Source: Gammaproteobacteria bacterium
GTDB lineage: Bacteria > Pseudomonadota > Gammaproteobacteria > CAJXQU01
NCBI GenBank assembly: GCA_026984775.1
Contig: JALSRM010000056.1
Span: 1-42,456 of the forward strand
Direction: 5' to 3'
DNA: 42,456 bases
Positions 25,395-33,367 of the stretch are shown here, one piece after another. Below the pieces are notes generated by a model that was given only the letters and a program-made list of their open reading frames with translations, had not been told where the DNA came from and searched no databases. The position numbers and the translations under genes are program-made. The stretch's first letter is position 1, and each line of letters starts with the position of its first letter.

Positions 25395-27452
25395 TCAATA
25401 GGTCAATAAGTCCATGGGATGTGGCTTTGAAGCGTCCCAGGGATCTTCCAGTTTAAACGCTACGGACTGGCAGTCGAAAGCGGTTTTTGTCGCGATTTCC
25501 TGTTTCAGTTTCTCAAGCATTTGCATGCTCTCTGTTTTATATGATCGTCCAACCAGTTTCTCTGCTTTGAGGAGCGAGTTTGTTGCCGCATTGCGGTTCC
25601 CACTTGCCAGTTGTGCCGCAGCCAGAGTCACCAGGGCACCGATACGGGAATCACCCCTTACTGCTGCGAGTAATTCTCTTGCCATCTCAACCGCCTTTGG
25701 AGGATTGACCGGGTTTTGATCGGGACAGGTTGCCAGCAGCCAGATCGTTTTTTGTTTCAGATAAAGATCGCCGGGATTCATCTTTATCAGTTTCATCAAT
25801 GTGTCGCCTGCCTCATCGTATTTATGTTGGGTAATCGCAGTGTTATACAAAAGTCTGAGGGCGGTGCCGGCGGTTGCCGGAGTGGTCAACAGGGATTCTG
25901 CCCATTTTTTCGTGTGCTCCGGATGATCGGTTTTCAACTCTAGCAGAGCAAGTCGAAGTCGAGGTGTTGGATACTCCGGTGCCGCCTCAATGGCTTTCAT
26001 ATACTGCTGGTGTGCTTTCTCATAGTGTCTTGATCGGACTCTCCGATCGCCCACTTCTACATAAGCATGGGCGATCTTGATGGCCGTATCTTCACGCATG
26101 AAATCCACATTGCCAAATCCTGTAGAGGTGTTGAGGACGAGGAAGAGAAGTGGCAGTGCAGCAATACCGAAGCGGAATGATTGCCTGATCGGGATTTGAT
26201 GCCAACGAGTGAGGGCAACGGCGGTGAAAATACAGAGTATGGGAGCTGCCGGTAGGCGGTACCGTGCCGAATAGTGAAAGACCACACAAACCAGCACGGC
26301 CAGCCCTAGCAGGGAAAGTTCAGGCGCATAGCGGTGAACGTTTCGGAGCAGCAGAATCATTCCCAGAAAGGCGAGCCCCATCAGCCAGGGCAGCTCAACA
26401 GGAGCCAGTCTGGCCCATTGGTAAAGGCCGTGTTCCTGCGCCAGTTTGAGGACGGAAATATTGTCATAGTCCCTCGAGGTGAGAAACCAATAGAGTTTTA
26501 TGAAGAACAACGGAATGCTCTTTTCCGGTTGGCCGAGGATGAAATCCAATGCCTGATCCCGGTACCAGGCATCCATCGTTTTCCAGCTGGCGATCTGGCC
26601 ATGTTGTTGCGCATAGACCTGCGCCATGTCCTGATACATATGCTGGCGATCGGTTCGGATGCCTTTCAACGGAGTGATAATCCCCCGGGCATTCGGGTTG
26701 TTGCCCTGCAGAAGATTGATCCCGGCATTGGCGCTGACCAATACCAAATCCCCATCGGTTCTGTAATTATGCAGGGTTGCCGGGCTGATGATCAGAAGCC
26801 CGGTAATGGCACCGATCAAGCTCCTCAGTAGCCTGTTTTGCCACGAGGATGTGTAGTGAAACCACAGCCAGATCCCGTAGATGACAAGGAGCGCCTGGGC
26901 GGGTGGCCACGCCAGGGCGAGCAATCCGGTCAAGGCGCCCGTCAGAATGAGGTGGGGCAGGGGAGGGTTTTCCCGATCCGCTAACCTGCTCCAGCTGTAC
27001 CAGACGAGAATGGCAAGAAAAAGCTGCAGCGAGTCTGCCATTACCCGGGTAAAAGCGAGAGTGGGCTCCCAGGCAAAGGCAAACAGTGTGGCGGCGATAA
27101 GGCCGGTGTTGTCACCGAACCGCGTACGTGTGCCCACGGCCAGCAGGAAGATAGAGAGCAATCCCAGGATCAGTTGGATCTCATACACCGTTCTAAGATC
27201 ACCCCCGGACCAGCGAATGAATCCGAGCAGATAGGGAAACAATGGAGCCGAAAGGAAAGGTGTTTCCTCGGTCCAGCGACCCGCAGCCTTAGCACCGGCC
27301 ATAACCCAATAGACCCAGTCGTCGGAAAAAAAGACTTCGGAAAAAGGGTTGCTGTTTAGAAATTCATGGAGGATCAGCAGGCGGGACGCAAGTGCAGCCA
27401 CAAGCAGGATCGCCAGCCGAATATAAAAAGTGTGGTTGCGATCAAAAATCAT
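25395..27452 (-). CDS. GT-C glycosyltransferase (PMT/ArnT-like) with C-terminal TPR domain
   Basis: A 685-residue protein. The first 440 residues have ten or more hydrophobic helices in the GT39/GT83 style, with an acidic pair in the first periplasmic loop (VFFSDDWVYW), where GT-C enzymes keep their catalytic/metal-binding aspartates. From about residue 450 there are tetratricopeptide-like helical pairs (HYEKAHQQYMKAIEAAPEYP, KYDEAGDTLMKLIKMNPGDL), ending with a non-TPR tail. Such enzymes move a sugar from a polyprenyl-phosphate donor onto a lipid or protein outside the inner membrane. The converging DPA-type genes offer a possible donor, but acceptor and sugar are inferred. It lies 18 bases after the thioredoxin-like gene. 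Confidence 0.75.
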   Translation of the reverse strand: MIFDRNHTFYIRLAILLVAALASRLLILHEFLNSNPFSEVFFSDDWVYWVMAGAKAAGRWTEETPFLSAPLFPYLLGFIRWSGGDLRTVYEIQLILGLLSIFLLAVGTRTRFGDNTGLIAATLFAFAWEPTLAFTRVMADSLQLFLAILVWYSWSRLADRENPPLPHLILTGALTGLLALAWPPAQALLVIYGIWLWFHYTSSWQNRLLRSLIGAITGLLIISPATLHNYRTDGDLVLVSANAGINLLQGNNPNARGIITPLKGIRTDRQHMYQDMAQVYAQQHGQIASWKTMDAWYRDQALDFILGQPEKSIPLFFIKLYWFLTSRDYDNISVLKLAQEHGLYQWARLAPVELPWLMGLAFLGMILLLRNVHRYAPELSLLGLAVLVCVVFHYSARYRLPAAPILCIFTAVALTRWHQIPIRQSFRFGIAALPLLFLVLNTSTGFGNVDFMREDTAIKIAHAYVEVGDRRVRSRHYEKAHQQYMKAIEAAPEYPTPRLRLALLELKTDHPEHTKKWAESLLTTPATAGTALRLLYNTAITQHKYDEAGDTLMKLIKMNPGDLYLKQKTIWLLATCPDQNPVNPPKAVEMARELLAAVRGDSRIGALVTLAAAQLASGNRNAATNSLLKAEKLVGRSYKTESMQMLEKLKQEIATKTAFDCQSVAFKLEDPWDASKPHPMDLLTY

Positions 27453-27470
27453 TGATGGATTAGCGTAGCC

Positions 27471-27953
27471 CTATTTCCAGCGATTCAGGAATTCAAGGAA
27501 GCGTTGCTCCGAGAACTTTCCATTTTCCAGCAATGGTGAGAGATCACCCGAGAACTGGATTGATCCTTGGTTGTCCGTGATGAAGACGTGTGGATAACCG
27601 TCGATACGTGGCATGGTGGAGAGAAATTTCTCATTATTATTGGCGTCACTGACATTGACCTTCAGCAGTACATAATTCTGGTGCAAGGTCATTTTGACCT
27701 TTGGATGTGTGTTAATAAATTCATCGAGAATATGGCACCACCGACACCAGTCACCACCTACTTCGATCATGACCTTCCGGTGGGTCTGTTTTGCATATGC
27801 CAAGGCGTTATGACCGTCTTCGAAAGGATCCCGATCGGGATCGTATTCTGTACTGTATTTCGGGAGTGAAAAAGGGTTAATGTCATCAAGTGCGAGAGTT
27901 GATGTGCTCAGGCCTGACAGGACAGCCAAAATGAGTAAAAATCGAAAAATCAT
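27471..27953 (-). CDS. Secreted thioredoxin-fold protein with CRWC motif
   Basis: A 160-residue protein with an N-terminal signal peptide (MIFRFLLILAVLSGLSTSTLA) and a thioredoxin-like fold. The redox motif GDWCRWCHILDEFI holds C70-X2-C73, and DGYPHVFITDNQG contains the usual cis-Pro-type turn. It resembles thioredoxin_7/DUF255-like reductases and is probably periplasmic. It is located between the ABC exporter and the glycosyltransferase (30 and 18 bases away), so it is likely co-transcribed; a role in cysteine chemistry of an exported partner is a guess. Confidence 0.75.
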   Translation of the reverse strand: MIFRFLLILAVLSGLSTSTLALDDINPFSLPKYSTEYDPDRDPFEDGHNALAYAKQTHRKVMIEVGGDWCRWCHILDEFINTHPKVKMTLHQNYVLLKVNVSDANNNEKFLSTMPRIDGYPHVFITDNQGSIQFSGDLSPLLENGKFSEQRFLEFLNRWK

Positions 27954-27983
27954 GATAATGAATTATACGAGATAACGAAAGAA

Positions 27984-29768
27984 TCAGTGTTGTATATGAC
28001 CATATAATTTTGAATAGAGTCCGTTGCCCGTGATCAGTTCCTCGTGGGCGCCTTCTTCGATGATTCGACCATCATCGAAGACGTAGGCCCGATCTGCTTG
28101 CCGCACGGCCGAGAGCCGATGGGCGATGATCAGTGTGGTGCGCCCGCACAGAAAATTGCCCAAGGCTTCGTGCAATTTCTTTTCTGTTGCGGCATCCAGT
28201 GCCGAGGTCGCTTCATCGAGGATGACCACCTTTGGATCACTCAGTACCATGCGTGCGATTGCCAGTCGCTGGCGTTGTCCCCCGGAAAGACGGATGCCTT
28301 GGCGTCCGACAATGGTATCGAGTCCATTGGGCATGTTCCCGATGGTTTCTTTCAGTTGGGCGACCTGCAGGGCCTTCCAAAGCTGTTGATCTTCCAGTTC
28401 ACGCCCAAGGGTGAGGTTCATTCGGACTGTATCGTTGAACAAGGCTGGATGTTGCAGAACGGTCGCCACATGATCGCGCACCACATCGAGTCCGATCTCT
28501 TGGGTCGGTACACCATCGAACAGTACTCGGCCTGAATCAGGTGTGTAGAGCCCAAGAATGACCTGCACCAGGGTCGATTTTCCACCGCCAGATGCGCCGA
28601 CGAGCGCAACTTTCTCGCCGGGCTGTATGGTCAGACTGACACCCTTCAACACGGTTTCTTCACCATAGGAGAAGGTGACGGAGTCGACTTCTACACCCAC
28701 GGTCCGCTTGCCGGCAAACGGATTTTTGAGATGTGGATATTGGGGCTCATCCTTGAGTGTCAGCAACTGATTGATCCGATTGAGCGCTGCTTTTGCCGCA
28801 AACCACGCATACTGGATGCCAAGAATTTCCTGTACCGGTGCCATCATGAACCAGAGGTAGCCAAAGACGGCCAGCATTTGGCCGATGGTCAGATCGGAAT
28901 AGAGCACCATGAACATGCTGATGGCACGGAACAGATCAAAACCGAACAAAAAGACCATAAAAGACGCCCGGCTGGCTGCATCGCTGCGCCATGAAAAGGC
29001 GGCGGCATGATCGCGGATCTGGCGTGCGCTTTCAGCAACCCGGGCAAGATAGTGTTTTTCCCGGTTGAGCGCCCTGATCTGCTGGATCCCGTCCAAGGTT
29101 TCCGTCAATGTTTGTTGGAAGATCTCAAAGGCCGTGTTTTCCTGTTGTTTGAGTTCCTTGACCTTTTTGCCCAGCCGCATGGTGAAATAGATCACCACAG
29201 GGTTGAGCAGCAGGATGAACAACGCCAGCTGCCAATGCATCCAAAGCAGGACAATGGTCATTCCGATCAATGCCAGTACCGATACCACGAATTTGGCCAG
29301 GGATGAGCCAATGAAATCATCGATGGCATTCAGGTCGGTCACGAAGTGAGAGGTAACGGTTCCACTGCCCAAGGTTTCATATTCTGACATGGCAATGTGA
29401 GACAGACGATTGAGCATATTTTTGCGCAGGCGATAGACGACATCCTTGGCAACCAGAGAAAAACTGCGTGTCTGGATGACATTCAGTATAACCGCGACCA
29501 CGCGTAAGAGGATCGTGACCGCAAGAACTGTAAGAATATATAGATTCGGGCCATGCCAGGCTGCAGGGAAAAAGCTGTCGATCAAGGCGGTCAGTTTGCC
29601 TGGTTTCTGCAACAAGACCTCATCCACCAACAAGGGCATTAAGAGGGGTACAGGTACCGCTGCGACTGCGGCGAGAAGTGCCACGAGATTGGCGAGGATC
29701 AGATCACGCTTGTGCTCCTTGGCAATGCCAAGGATGTAAGACCAGGTGTATTTGGGGGAACTTGCCAT
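27984..29768 (-). CDS. ABC exporter, MsbA-like fused permease-ATPase
   Basis: A 594-residue half-transporter: an exporter-type transmembrane domain with about six helices (residues 20-300) and a C-terminal ATPase. Walker A is GASGGGKST, the signature is LSGGQRQRLAIARM, Walker B VVILDEATSALD and the H-loop IIAHRLS. It would work as a homodimer flipping or exporting a lipid, glycolipid or peptide. ATG 29768 is preferred to a TTG at 29771. It is the first gene of a four-gene - strand run; a TATACT on the - strand at 29802-29797 may be its -10. Substrate unknown, though the neighbours suggest an envelope glycolipid. Confidence 0.87.
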   Translation of the reverse strand: MASSPKYTWSYILGIAKEHKRDLILANLVALLAAVAAVPVPLLMPLLVDEVLLQKPGKLTALIDSFFPAAWHGPNLYILTVLAVTILLRVVAVILNVIQTRSFSLVAKDVVYRLRKNMLNRLSHIAMSEYETLGSGTVTSHFVTDLNAIDDFIGSSLAKFVVSVLALIGMTIVLLWMHWQLALFILLLNPVVIYFTMRLGKKVKELKQQENTAFEIFQQTLTETLDGIQQIRALNREKHYLARVAESARQIRDHAAAFSWRSDAASRASFMVFLFGFDLFRAISMFMVLYSDLTIGQMLAVFGYLWFMMAPVQEILGIQYAWFAAKAALNRINQLLTLKDEPQYPHLKNPFAGKRTVGVEVDSVTFSYGEETVLKGVSLTIQPGEKVALVGASGGGKSTLVQVILGLYTPDSGRVLFDGVPTQEIGLDVVRDHVATVLQHPALFNDTVRMNLTLGRELEDQQLWKALQVAQLKETIGNMPNGLDTIVGRQGIRLSGGQRQRLAIARMVLSDPKVVILDEATSALDAATEKKLHEALGNFLCGRTTLIIAHRLSAVRQADRAYVFDDGRIIEEGAHEELITGNGLYSKLYGHIQH

Positions 29769-29900
29769 CAAAACTTAAAATGCTGCTTAAATTACCAGTA
29801 TACCCTTTTCAGAACCAGTGCAGGTGAGGAAATACCGGATTCGATGAGTATGGGGTTTCGTTTAGAGACAGCGGTGAACGGGTGTTTAATTGAGTGAAGT

Positions 29901-30152
29901 TTACGAGGAGGATTGGGTGCGATGGATCCTGAAAAGGGCCACCAGAGCGATCAGGAACCAGACGGCATTCAGCCCGACGGAGGGGAAGGCGCCGTAATAC
30001 CAGGCATTGGCACCGATGAAGATAGCGGCGATCATATTGATGAGTTGATAGGTACTGGTTTGGGCTTCGATTTTGCCATTCGAGACGAGATAAAACCCGA
30101 CCACAACCAGGATCATTCCAATCCAGCCACAAATGTCCAGCAACAGTTTCAT
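29901..30152 (-). CDS. CBU_0592-like small membrane protein
   Basis: An 83-residue protein with about three hydrophobic helices. The pattern LLDICGWIGMILVVVGFYLV, STYQLINMIAAIFIGANAWY and PSVGLNAVWFLIALVAL matches the small CBU_0592-type membrane family of unknown function. Its ATG overlaps the stop of the uracil-DNA glycosylase gene by four bases (ATGA), which supports it as real and co-translated. Confidence 0.75.
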   Translation of the reverse strand: MKLLLDICGWIGMILVVVGFYLVSNGKIEAQTSTYQLINMIAAIFIGANAWYYGAFPSVGLNAVWFLIALVALFRIHRTQSSS

Positions 30153-30724
30153 TTCGTTTCTTCCTCGAAAATTTCCTTTACCCTGTGCTTAAGGACAGGA
30201 ATCACCTCTTCCTCGAACCAGGGGTTCTTTTTCAGCCAGAGATTGTTCCGTGGGCTGGGGTGGGGAAGTGGCAGCATGTCAGGCAAAAAGGATGACCAAG
30301 CCTTGACCGTCTCGGTGAGGTTCTTTTTCCTGTCTTTGCCCAGATGATAGTGATGCGCATACTGTCCGATCACTAAGGTTAGTTGAAGATTGGGTAATGT
30401 GTTTAGCAAAGGCGCCCGCCAGGTGGCTGCACATTCCGAGCGGGGTGGGAGATCACCGCTTTTCCCAGTGCCCGGGTAGCAGAATCCCATGGGAATGATG
30501 GCGAATCTTTTCGGATCATAAAATCGATCGCGATCGATACCCAGCCAGTCGCGCAGTCGATCTCCGCTCGGATCATTGAAGGGCAGGCCCGTCTCATGCA
30601 CCCGGATACCGGGGGCCTGTGCTGCAATAAGAACCTTTGCTTCGGGATCGGCCTGAAGCACGGGTCTCGGCTCCAGTGGTAGCTTGTGTCTGCAACGATC
30701 GCAGGCACGAATCCCTCTGATCAA
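30149..30724 (-). CDS. Uracil-DNA glycosylase family protein with 4Fe-4S cysteines
   Basis: A 191-residue protein of the uracil-DNA glycosylase superfamily. Four cysteines fall at 8, 11, 82 and 98 (C-X2-C-X70-C-X15-C), the layout of family 4 enzymes that hold a 4Fe-4S cluster. Motif A is AQAPGIRVHETGLPF and motif B HPSPRN. It should remove uracil or a related base from DNA. The only practical start is TTG 30724, without a clear ribosome-binding site; no ATG is in frame before it. It follows trpB by 23 bases and overlaps the next gene. Confidence 0.78.
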   Translation of the reverse strand: MIRGIRACDRCRHKLPLEPRPVLQADPEAKVLIAAQAPGIRVHETGLPFNDPSGDRLRDWLGIDRDRFYDPKRFAIIPMGFCYPGTGKSGDLPPRSECAATWRAPLLNTLPNLQLTLVIGQYAHHYHLGKDRKKNLTETVKAWSSFLPDMLPLPHPSPRNNLWLKKNPWFEEEVIPVLKHRVKEIFEEETK

Positions 30725-30747
30725 TTGATTGAAACTTCGGGAAATGG

Positions 30748-31944
30748 CTATAACCCCAATTTTTCCGCAACAAAGTCGGCATCTTTGTCACCTCGTCCGG
30801 AGAGATTGACCAAGATACTCTGATCCGCCGACATCTCTTTTGCCACCTTCATCGCATAGGCCAGTGCATGGGCACTTTCCAGTGCAGGGATAATGCCTTC
30901 TTTTTGCGAGAGGGTCATGAAGGCATTGAGACATTCCTGATCATCAGCATTGACATACCGGACCCGGCCCAGATCTTTCAGATAGCAGTGTTGCGGCCCG
31001 ACGCCGGGATAATCCAGGCCAGAGGCGATGGAATAGACTGGCAGTGGCTCTCCTTGCTCATCCTGCAGGTTGTAGCATTGCATGCCGTGGATAGTGCCCT
31101 TGACGCCCTTGGTCAGTGTTGCTGCGTGATCGGGAGTTTCCAATCCTTTACCAGCGGGTTCCACACCGACAAGATCAACCTCTTCGTCTTCAAGAAAGGC
31201 GGTAAAGATCCCGATTGCATTGGAGCCTCCGCCGACACAGGCAGTGACCAGATCTGGAAGTTTACCCTCGGACTGCAGGAACTGCTCTCTGGCTTCCCGG
31301 CCCACAATGCTCTGGAAATCACGCACCATTTTCGGGAAAGGGTGGGGACCTACTACCGATCCGATCGCATAGAAAAAATTTGACGGATCCTTGAGGTATT
31401 CTTCGAAGGCGCTGTCGACCGCATCCTTGAGGGTGCGAGTTCCCCTAGACACAGGCACCAGTTTACAGCCCAGGATCTTCATTTTAGTAACATTCGGATG
31501 CTCTTTTTCGATATCGATCTCACCCATATGGATCTCGCATTCGATACCAACCAGGGCGCAAGCCGTGGCCAGAGCAACTCCGTGTTGCCCTGCACCGGTT
31601 TCTGCCAGTACCTTGGTTTTGCCCATATGTTTTGCGAGGAGTGCCTCGCCCAAACAGTGGTTGATCTTGTGCGCCCCCGTGTGGTTCAGATCTTCACGTT
31701 TGAGAAAAATCTGTGCCCCGGAATCTGTCAGTTTGGTGGTCTTGAAGATGGGGCTGGGTCTACCCACATAATGCTGATGAAGATCCATCAGTTCATCCTG
31801 GAATGCCTTTGTTACCCTTATTTGCTCATAGGCATTGTTGATTTCATCCATGATGGCCTTGAGTTCCGGCGGAATGATTTGACCACCATATTCCCCAAAA
31901 TAACCCTGTTCATCGGGCATTGCTGAAAATTCGATTTTGCTCAT
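30748..31944 (-). CDS. trpB: Tryptophan synthase beta chain
   Basis: A 398-residue PLP enzyme that condenses indole and serine to tryptophan. The PLP lysine is in [10 protein letters not shown] (about residue 93), the substrate loop is [12 protein letters not shown], and the phosphate-binding glycines are in [15 protein letters not shown] lies a few bases before the ATG. No trpA is adjacent, unusual since they usually pair; the next genes are unrelated. Full length and motifs look intact. Confidence 0.96.
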   Translation of the reverse strand: MSKIEFSAMPDEQGYFGEYGGQIIPPELKAIMDEINNAYEQIRVTKAFQDELMDLHQHYVGRPSPIFKTTKLTDSGAQIFLKREDLNHTGAHKINHCLGEALLAKHMGKTKVLAETGAGQHGVALATACALVGIECEIHMGEIDIEKEHPNVTKMKILGCKLVPVSRGTRTLKDAVDSAFEEYLKDPSNFFYAIGSVVGPHPFPKMVRDFQSIVGREAREQFLQSEGKLPDLVTACVGGGSNAIGIFTAFLEDEEVDLVGVEPAGKGLETPDHAATLTKGVKGTIHGMQCYNLQDEQGEPLPVYSIASGLDYPGVGPQHCYLKDLGRVRYVNADDQECLNAFMTLSQKEGIIPALESAHALAYAMKVAKEMSADQSILVNLSGRGDKDADFVAEKLGL

Positions 31945-32395
31945 GGTTATCTTCCTTTACATTGTCTTTTGAAGAGAAGCATGTCACGCTTTATAGTCAT
32001 GAGGATAGCCGCTGTCAGTTTGGATGATCGCTACAGTTCGTTCCGGGTCCACTGTGAACAGTCATGATTGCACCAGTTAAGGTTTGATGGCAAGGGTACC
32101 ACGAGATGAGTTTGATCCACACCTGTGCTAAACAAAAAAAGAACATCGCTACAGCCTGTCCGAGGGTAAGAGAAACATTGACCGTAGCGATGCGATCATA
32201 AAGTTGTCCGGGTCAACCTCGTAAGAAAACCACGGACTGTGATCATTACAATAATGGGACTCTCCTGTGTGAGAGAGATTGTATTTCATCATGGAAGGTC
32301 TCGAGAAAAAATGATCTGGATCAATTTTCTGTGAATGTGAAGTAAATAGGACCGTTTCTTGCCAAGTCGGAGTGTCTCACTCATAGTATCCGGTT
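31945..32395. other. 451-bp gap with short repeats; promoter region for two divergent genes
   Basis: This gap between trpB (-) and the TauE-like gene (+) holds no gene I can support; a 28-codon frame from 31981 lacks any other evidence. ATCGCTACAG occurs twice (32027-32036, 32145-32154) with an inverted GTAGCGATG at 32184-32192; CATCGCTAC/GTAGCGATG could form a 9-bp stem around 31 bases. TCCGGGTC also recurs (32042, 32207). The FNR-type box and promoter of the TauE-like gene are at the right end. Confidence 0.4.
32311..32324 (+). promoter_or_regulatory. FNR/ANR-type box upstream of the TauE-like gene
   Basis: ATGAT-CTGG-ATCAA matches TTGAT-N4-ATCAA with one mismatch. Its centre lies about 41 bases before a plausible start near 32359, with TAAATA (32343-32348) as a candidate -10, as in class II FNR activation. 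Confidence 0.65.
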
Positions 32396-33169
32396 ATGGA
32401 TAATGAATTTTCCTTTACAGCGTTGTTTATTCTGGGTTTGTTCAGCAGCTTCCATTGCATTGGTATGTGTGGAGGTGTGATTGGCGCACTCACTTTTAGC
32501 CTTGATCGTTCAGTCCAGGAGGATAAAAAAAGGCTTTTCGTCTATGTTGGTGCCTATAATCTGGGTCGAATCCTCAGTTATATGATAGCTGGATTCATTG
32601 TCGGCATGATTGGGATGACACTGGTCGGTCTCATCGGTATGGAAAAGGCCCATACAATCACCCGGTATCTGTCTGCATTCCTGATCATTCTCGTGGGACT
32701 TTACCTGGCGGGCTGGTTTCCCCAGTTCGTTGGTTTGGATAAACTGGGTGCGAGCTTGTGGAAGAGGATACAGCCATTGGGGCAACGATTTATGCCTGTC
32801 AAAAAACCATGGCAGGCACTGGGCTTCGGGATGGTTTGGGGCTGGATCCCATGCGGACTGGTTTATACTGCTCTTTTGCTCGCGGTACTTGGGGGGGGCG
32901 CCATCGACGGTGCGCTCGGGATGTTGGCATTTGGTTTTGGTACCCTGCCTGCCGTGATGGGAGCCGGGATAGCCACAGGTGGCTTGAGCCAGTGGCTCCA
33001 GAAACCATTCATCCGGCAACTTTTCGGTGTGATCATGCTCATTCTAGGGATAATGTTTTTGTTGAAACCCATGAATCATTCCGCCCATATCAGGCATGCG
33101 CCACCAGGGCAAATGTCAGGTGAAATGGATCATGAGCAGAGAATGCAAAAAGGAATGAAGTGCGGTTAA
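32396..33169 (+). CDS. TauE/SafE-like (COG2836) membrane protein of cbb3 oxidase loci
   Basis: A 257-residue protein with about six or seven membrane helices, of the DsbD-like COG2836 type. Cysteine motifs SSFHCIGMCGG near the N-terminus and WGWIPCGLVY in the middle are typical. Families of this kind occur beside ccoGHIS, and a role in copper delivery or redox handling for oxidase assembly is thought likely. The C-terminal tail has several His and Met (NHSAHIRH, GEMDHEQRMQKGMKCG), a possible metal-binding patch. The stop directly abuts the ccoS stop on the other strand. An FNR-type box lies upstream. Confidence 0.8.
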   Translation: MDNEFSFTALFILGLFSSFHCIGMCGGVIGALTFSLDRSVQEDKKRLFVYVGAYNLGRILSYMIAGFIVGMIGMTLVGLIGMEKAHTITRYLSAFLIILVGLYLAGWFPQFVGLDKLGASLWKRIQPLGQRFMPVKKPWQALGFGMVWGWIPCGLVYTALLLAVLGGGAIDGALGMLAFGFGTLPAVMGAGIATGGLSQWLQKPFIRQLFGVIMLILGIMFLLKPMNHSAHIRHAPPGQMSGEMDHEQRMQKGMKCG

Positions 33170-33349
33170 TCAATTTCCGGGCTTTTCGATCTCTTCTCGT
33201 TTTTTCGGCTTGTCATCATCCATCAAAATGCGATGAGCTGGTCCCTCCAGATCATCGAACTGGCCTGAACGAATGGCCCAGAATAGCGCCCAGATGATTG
33301 CGCCGATGAGAACCAGGGAAAGTGGGATGAGTAAATAAACTATTTCCAT
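33170..33349 (-). CDS. ccoS: Cbb3-type oxidase assembly protein CcoS
   Basis: A 59-residue protein with one helix (IVYLLIPLSLVLIGAIIWAL) followed by FWAIRSGQFDDLEGPAHRIL, the CcoS family block. CcoS is required for cofactor insertion into the oxidase. It was found by reading the - strand gap; it starts 18 bases after the ccoI stop and ends directly against the TauE-like gene. Confidence 0.93.
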   Translation of the reverse strand: MEIVYLLIPLSLVLIGAIIWALFWAIRSGQFDDLEGPAHRILMDDDKPKKREEIEKPGN

Positions 33350-33367
33350 AAACCGGTTTGTTTTCCT

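Noticed and set aside
28044-28535. 163-codon + strand frame opposite the ABC transporter ATPase domain
   Set aside because: Antisense to Walker and signature motifs that are plainly conserved on the - strand.
31981-32067. 28-codon frame as a possible leader peptide
   Set aside because: No tryptophan run, weak ribosome-binding site and no attenuator hairpin; on the opposite strand to trpB.
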